From contig JAGWAC010000002.1 in assembly GCA_018302125.1 (NCBI GenBank), positions 1 to 48,878 on the forward strand: a stretch of 48,878 nt of DNA. Reading direction: 5' to 3'. Shown here one piece after another: positions 48,821 to 48,878 of this stretch. This DNA comes from Candidatus Woesearchaeota archaeon. Lineage in GTDB: Archaea > Nanobdellota > Nanobdellia > SCGC-AAA011-G17 > JACPIM01. Every line of letters starts with the position of its first letter. Positions within the stretch are counted from its first letter, which is position 1. Below the pieces are notes generated by a model, which worked only from the letters and a program-made list of their open reading frames with translations, did not search any database and was not told the DNA's origin. The translations under genes and the position numbers were made by a program.

Positions 48821-48878
48821 CAATAGTATCTCTCTTACTTTCATTATCACTGCTGATTCATATTTTCTACTTTCTACT

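Noticed and set aside
48731-48860. Asn-rich segment as a coding C-terminus of a surface protein
   Set aside because: An in-frame stop lies just upstream, and its position directly before a DGR-type RT fits a template repeat better than a protein end.
1-48878. CRISPR arrays, rRNA genes, prophage
   Set aside because: No regularly spaced direct repeats, rRNA-like segments or phage structural genes were seen.

Overview
The window looks like a chromosome segment from a small-genome DPANN archaeon, most like the Woesearchaeota/Pacearchaeota group. Reasons: strongly AT-rich DNA (judged by eye, not counted); archaeal TATA boxes about 25 nt upstream of many starts; tRNA genes with bulge-helix-bulge (BHB) introns and no encoded CCA; archaeal class III prepilin signals; archaeal-type RtcB, archease, Era-like GTPase with DUF2073 and DUF2072 partners; and many small zinc-ribbon and surface proteins without recognisable relatives.

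Layout. 1-7.8 kb: a zinc-ribbon gene, a half-size MFS protein, then a minus-strand iron-sulfur operon (HTH regulator with C-terminal cysteines, IscS-like desulfurase, SufB, SufD, SufS, SufU, SufC, small membrane protein). 7.8-9.1 kb: small zinc-ribbon genes and three tRNAs: Thr(CGU), Leu(UAA) with three introns, Thr(GGU) with one. 9.2-11 kb: HEPN/MNT toxin-antitoxin pair with an operator, and a helical unknown. 11-26 kb: a type IV pilus or secretion locus with pilin-like genes, an ATPase carrying three inteins, two TadC/FlaJ-like membrane proteins and two more pilins, plus two divergent surface proteins. 26-28 kb: disulfide-bond module (DoxX, VKOR-thioredoxin, CcdA). 28-32.7 kb: RtcB with an intein, an unknown, a COG0523 GTPase and archease. 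32.7-36 kb: two VapBC pairs flanking Era-like GTPase/DUF2073/DUF2072. 36-43 kb: XPD-like helicase, Tat lipoprotein, tRNA-Trp with three introns, and a surface-protein cluster. 43-47 kb: two small genes and SMC. 47.2-48.9 kb: an interrupted RNase HII gene and the remains of a diversity-generating retroelement.

The most striking signal is splicing at two levels. Four inteins sit in two proteins (ATPase and RtcB). At RNA level, seven tRNA introns are present, in D-loop, anticodon-arm and T-arm positions. In addition the RNase HII gene is broken inside its active-site GxDExGRG motif by a 25-nt segment that folds into a canonical BHB; its removal restores the motif and frame exactly. This looks like a pre-mRNA intron handled by the tRNA splicing endonuclease and RtcB/archease, the latter two encoded in this window. 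A roughly 30-bp hairpin repeat (left arm TAAACTTTT, right arm AAAAGTTTAATCAAAA) occurs about eleven times, always in the same orientation. Copies begin at stop codons, lie between genes and form most of two tRNA introns, suggesting a small mobile hairpin.
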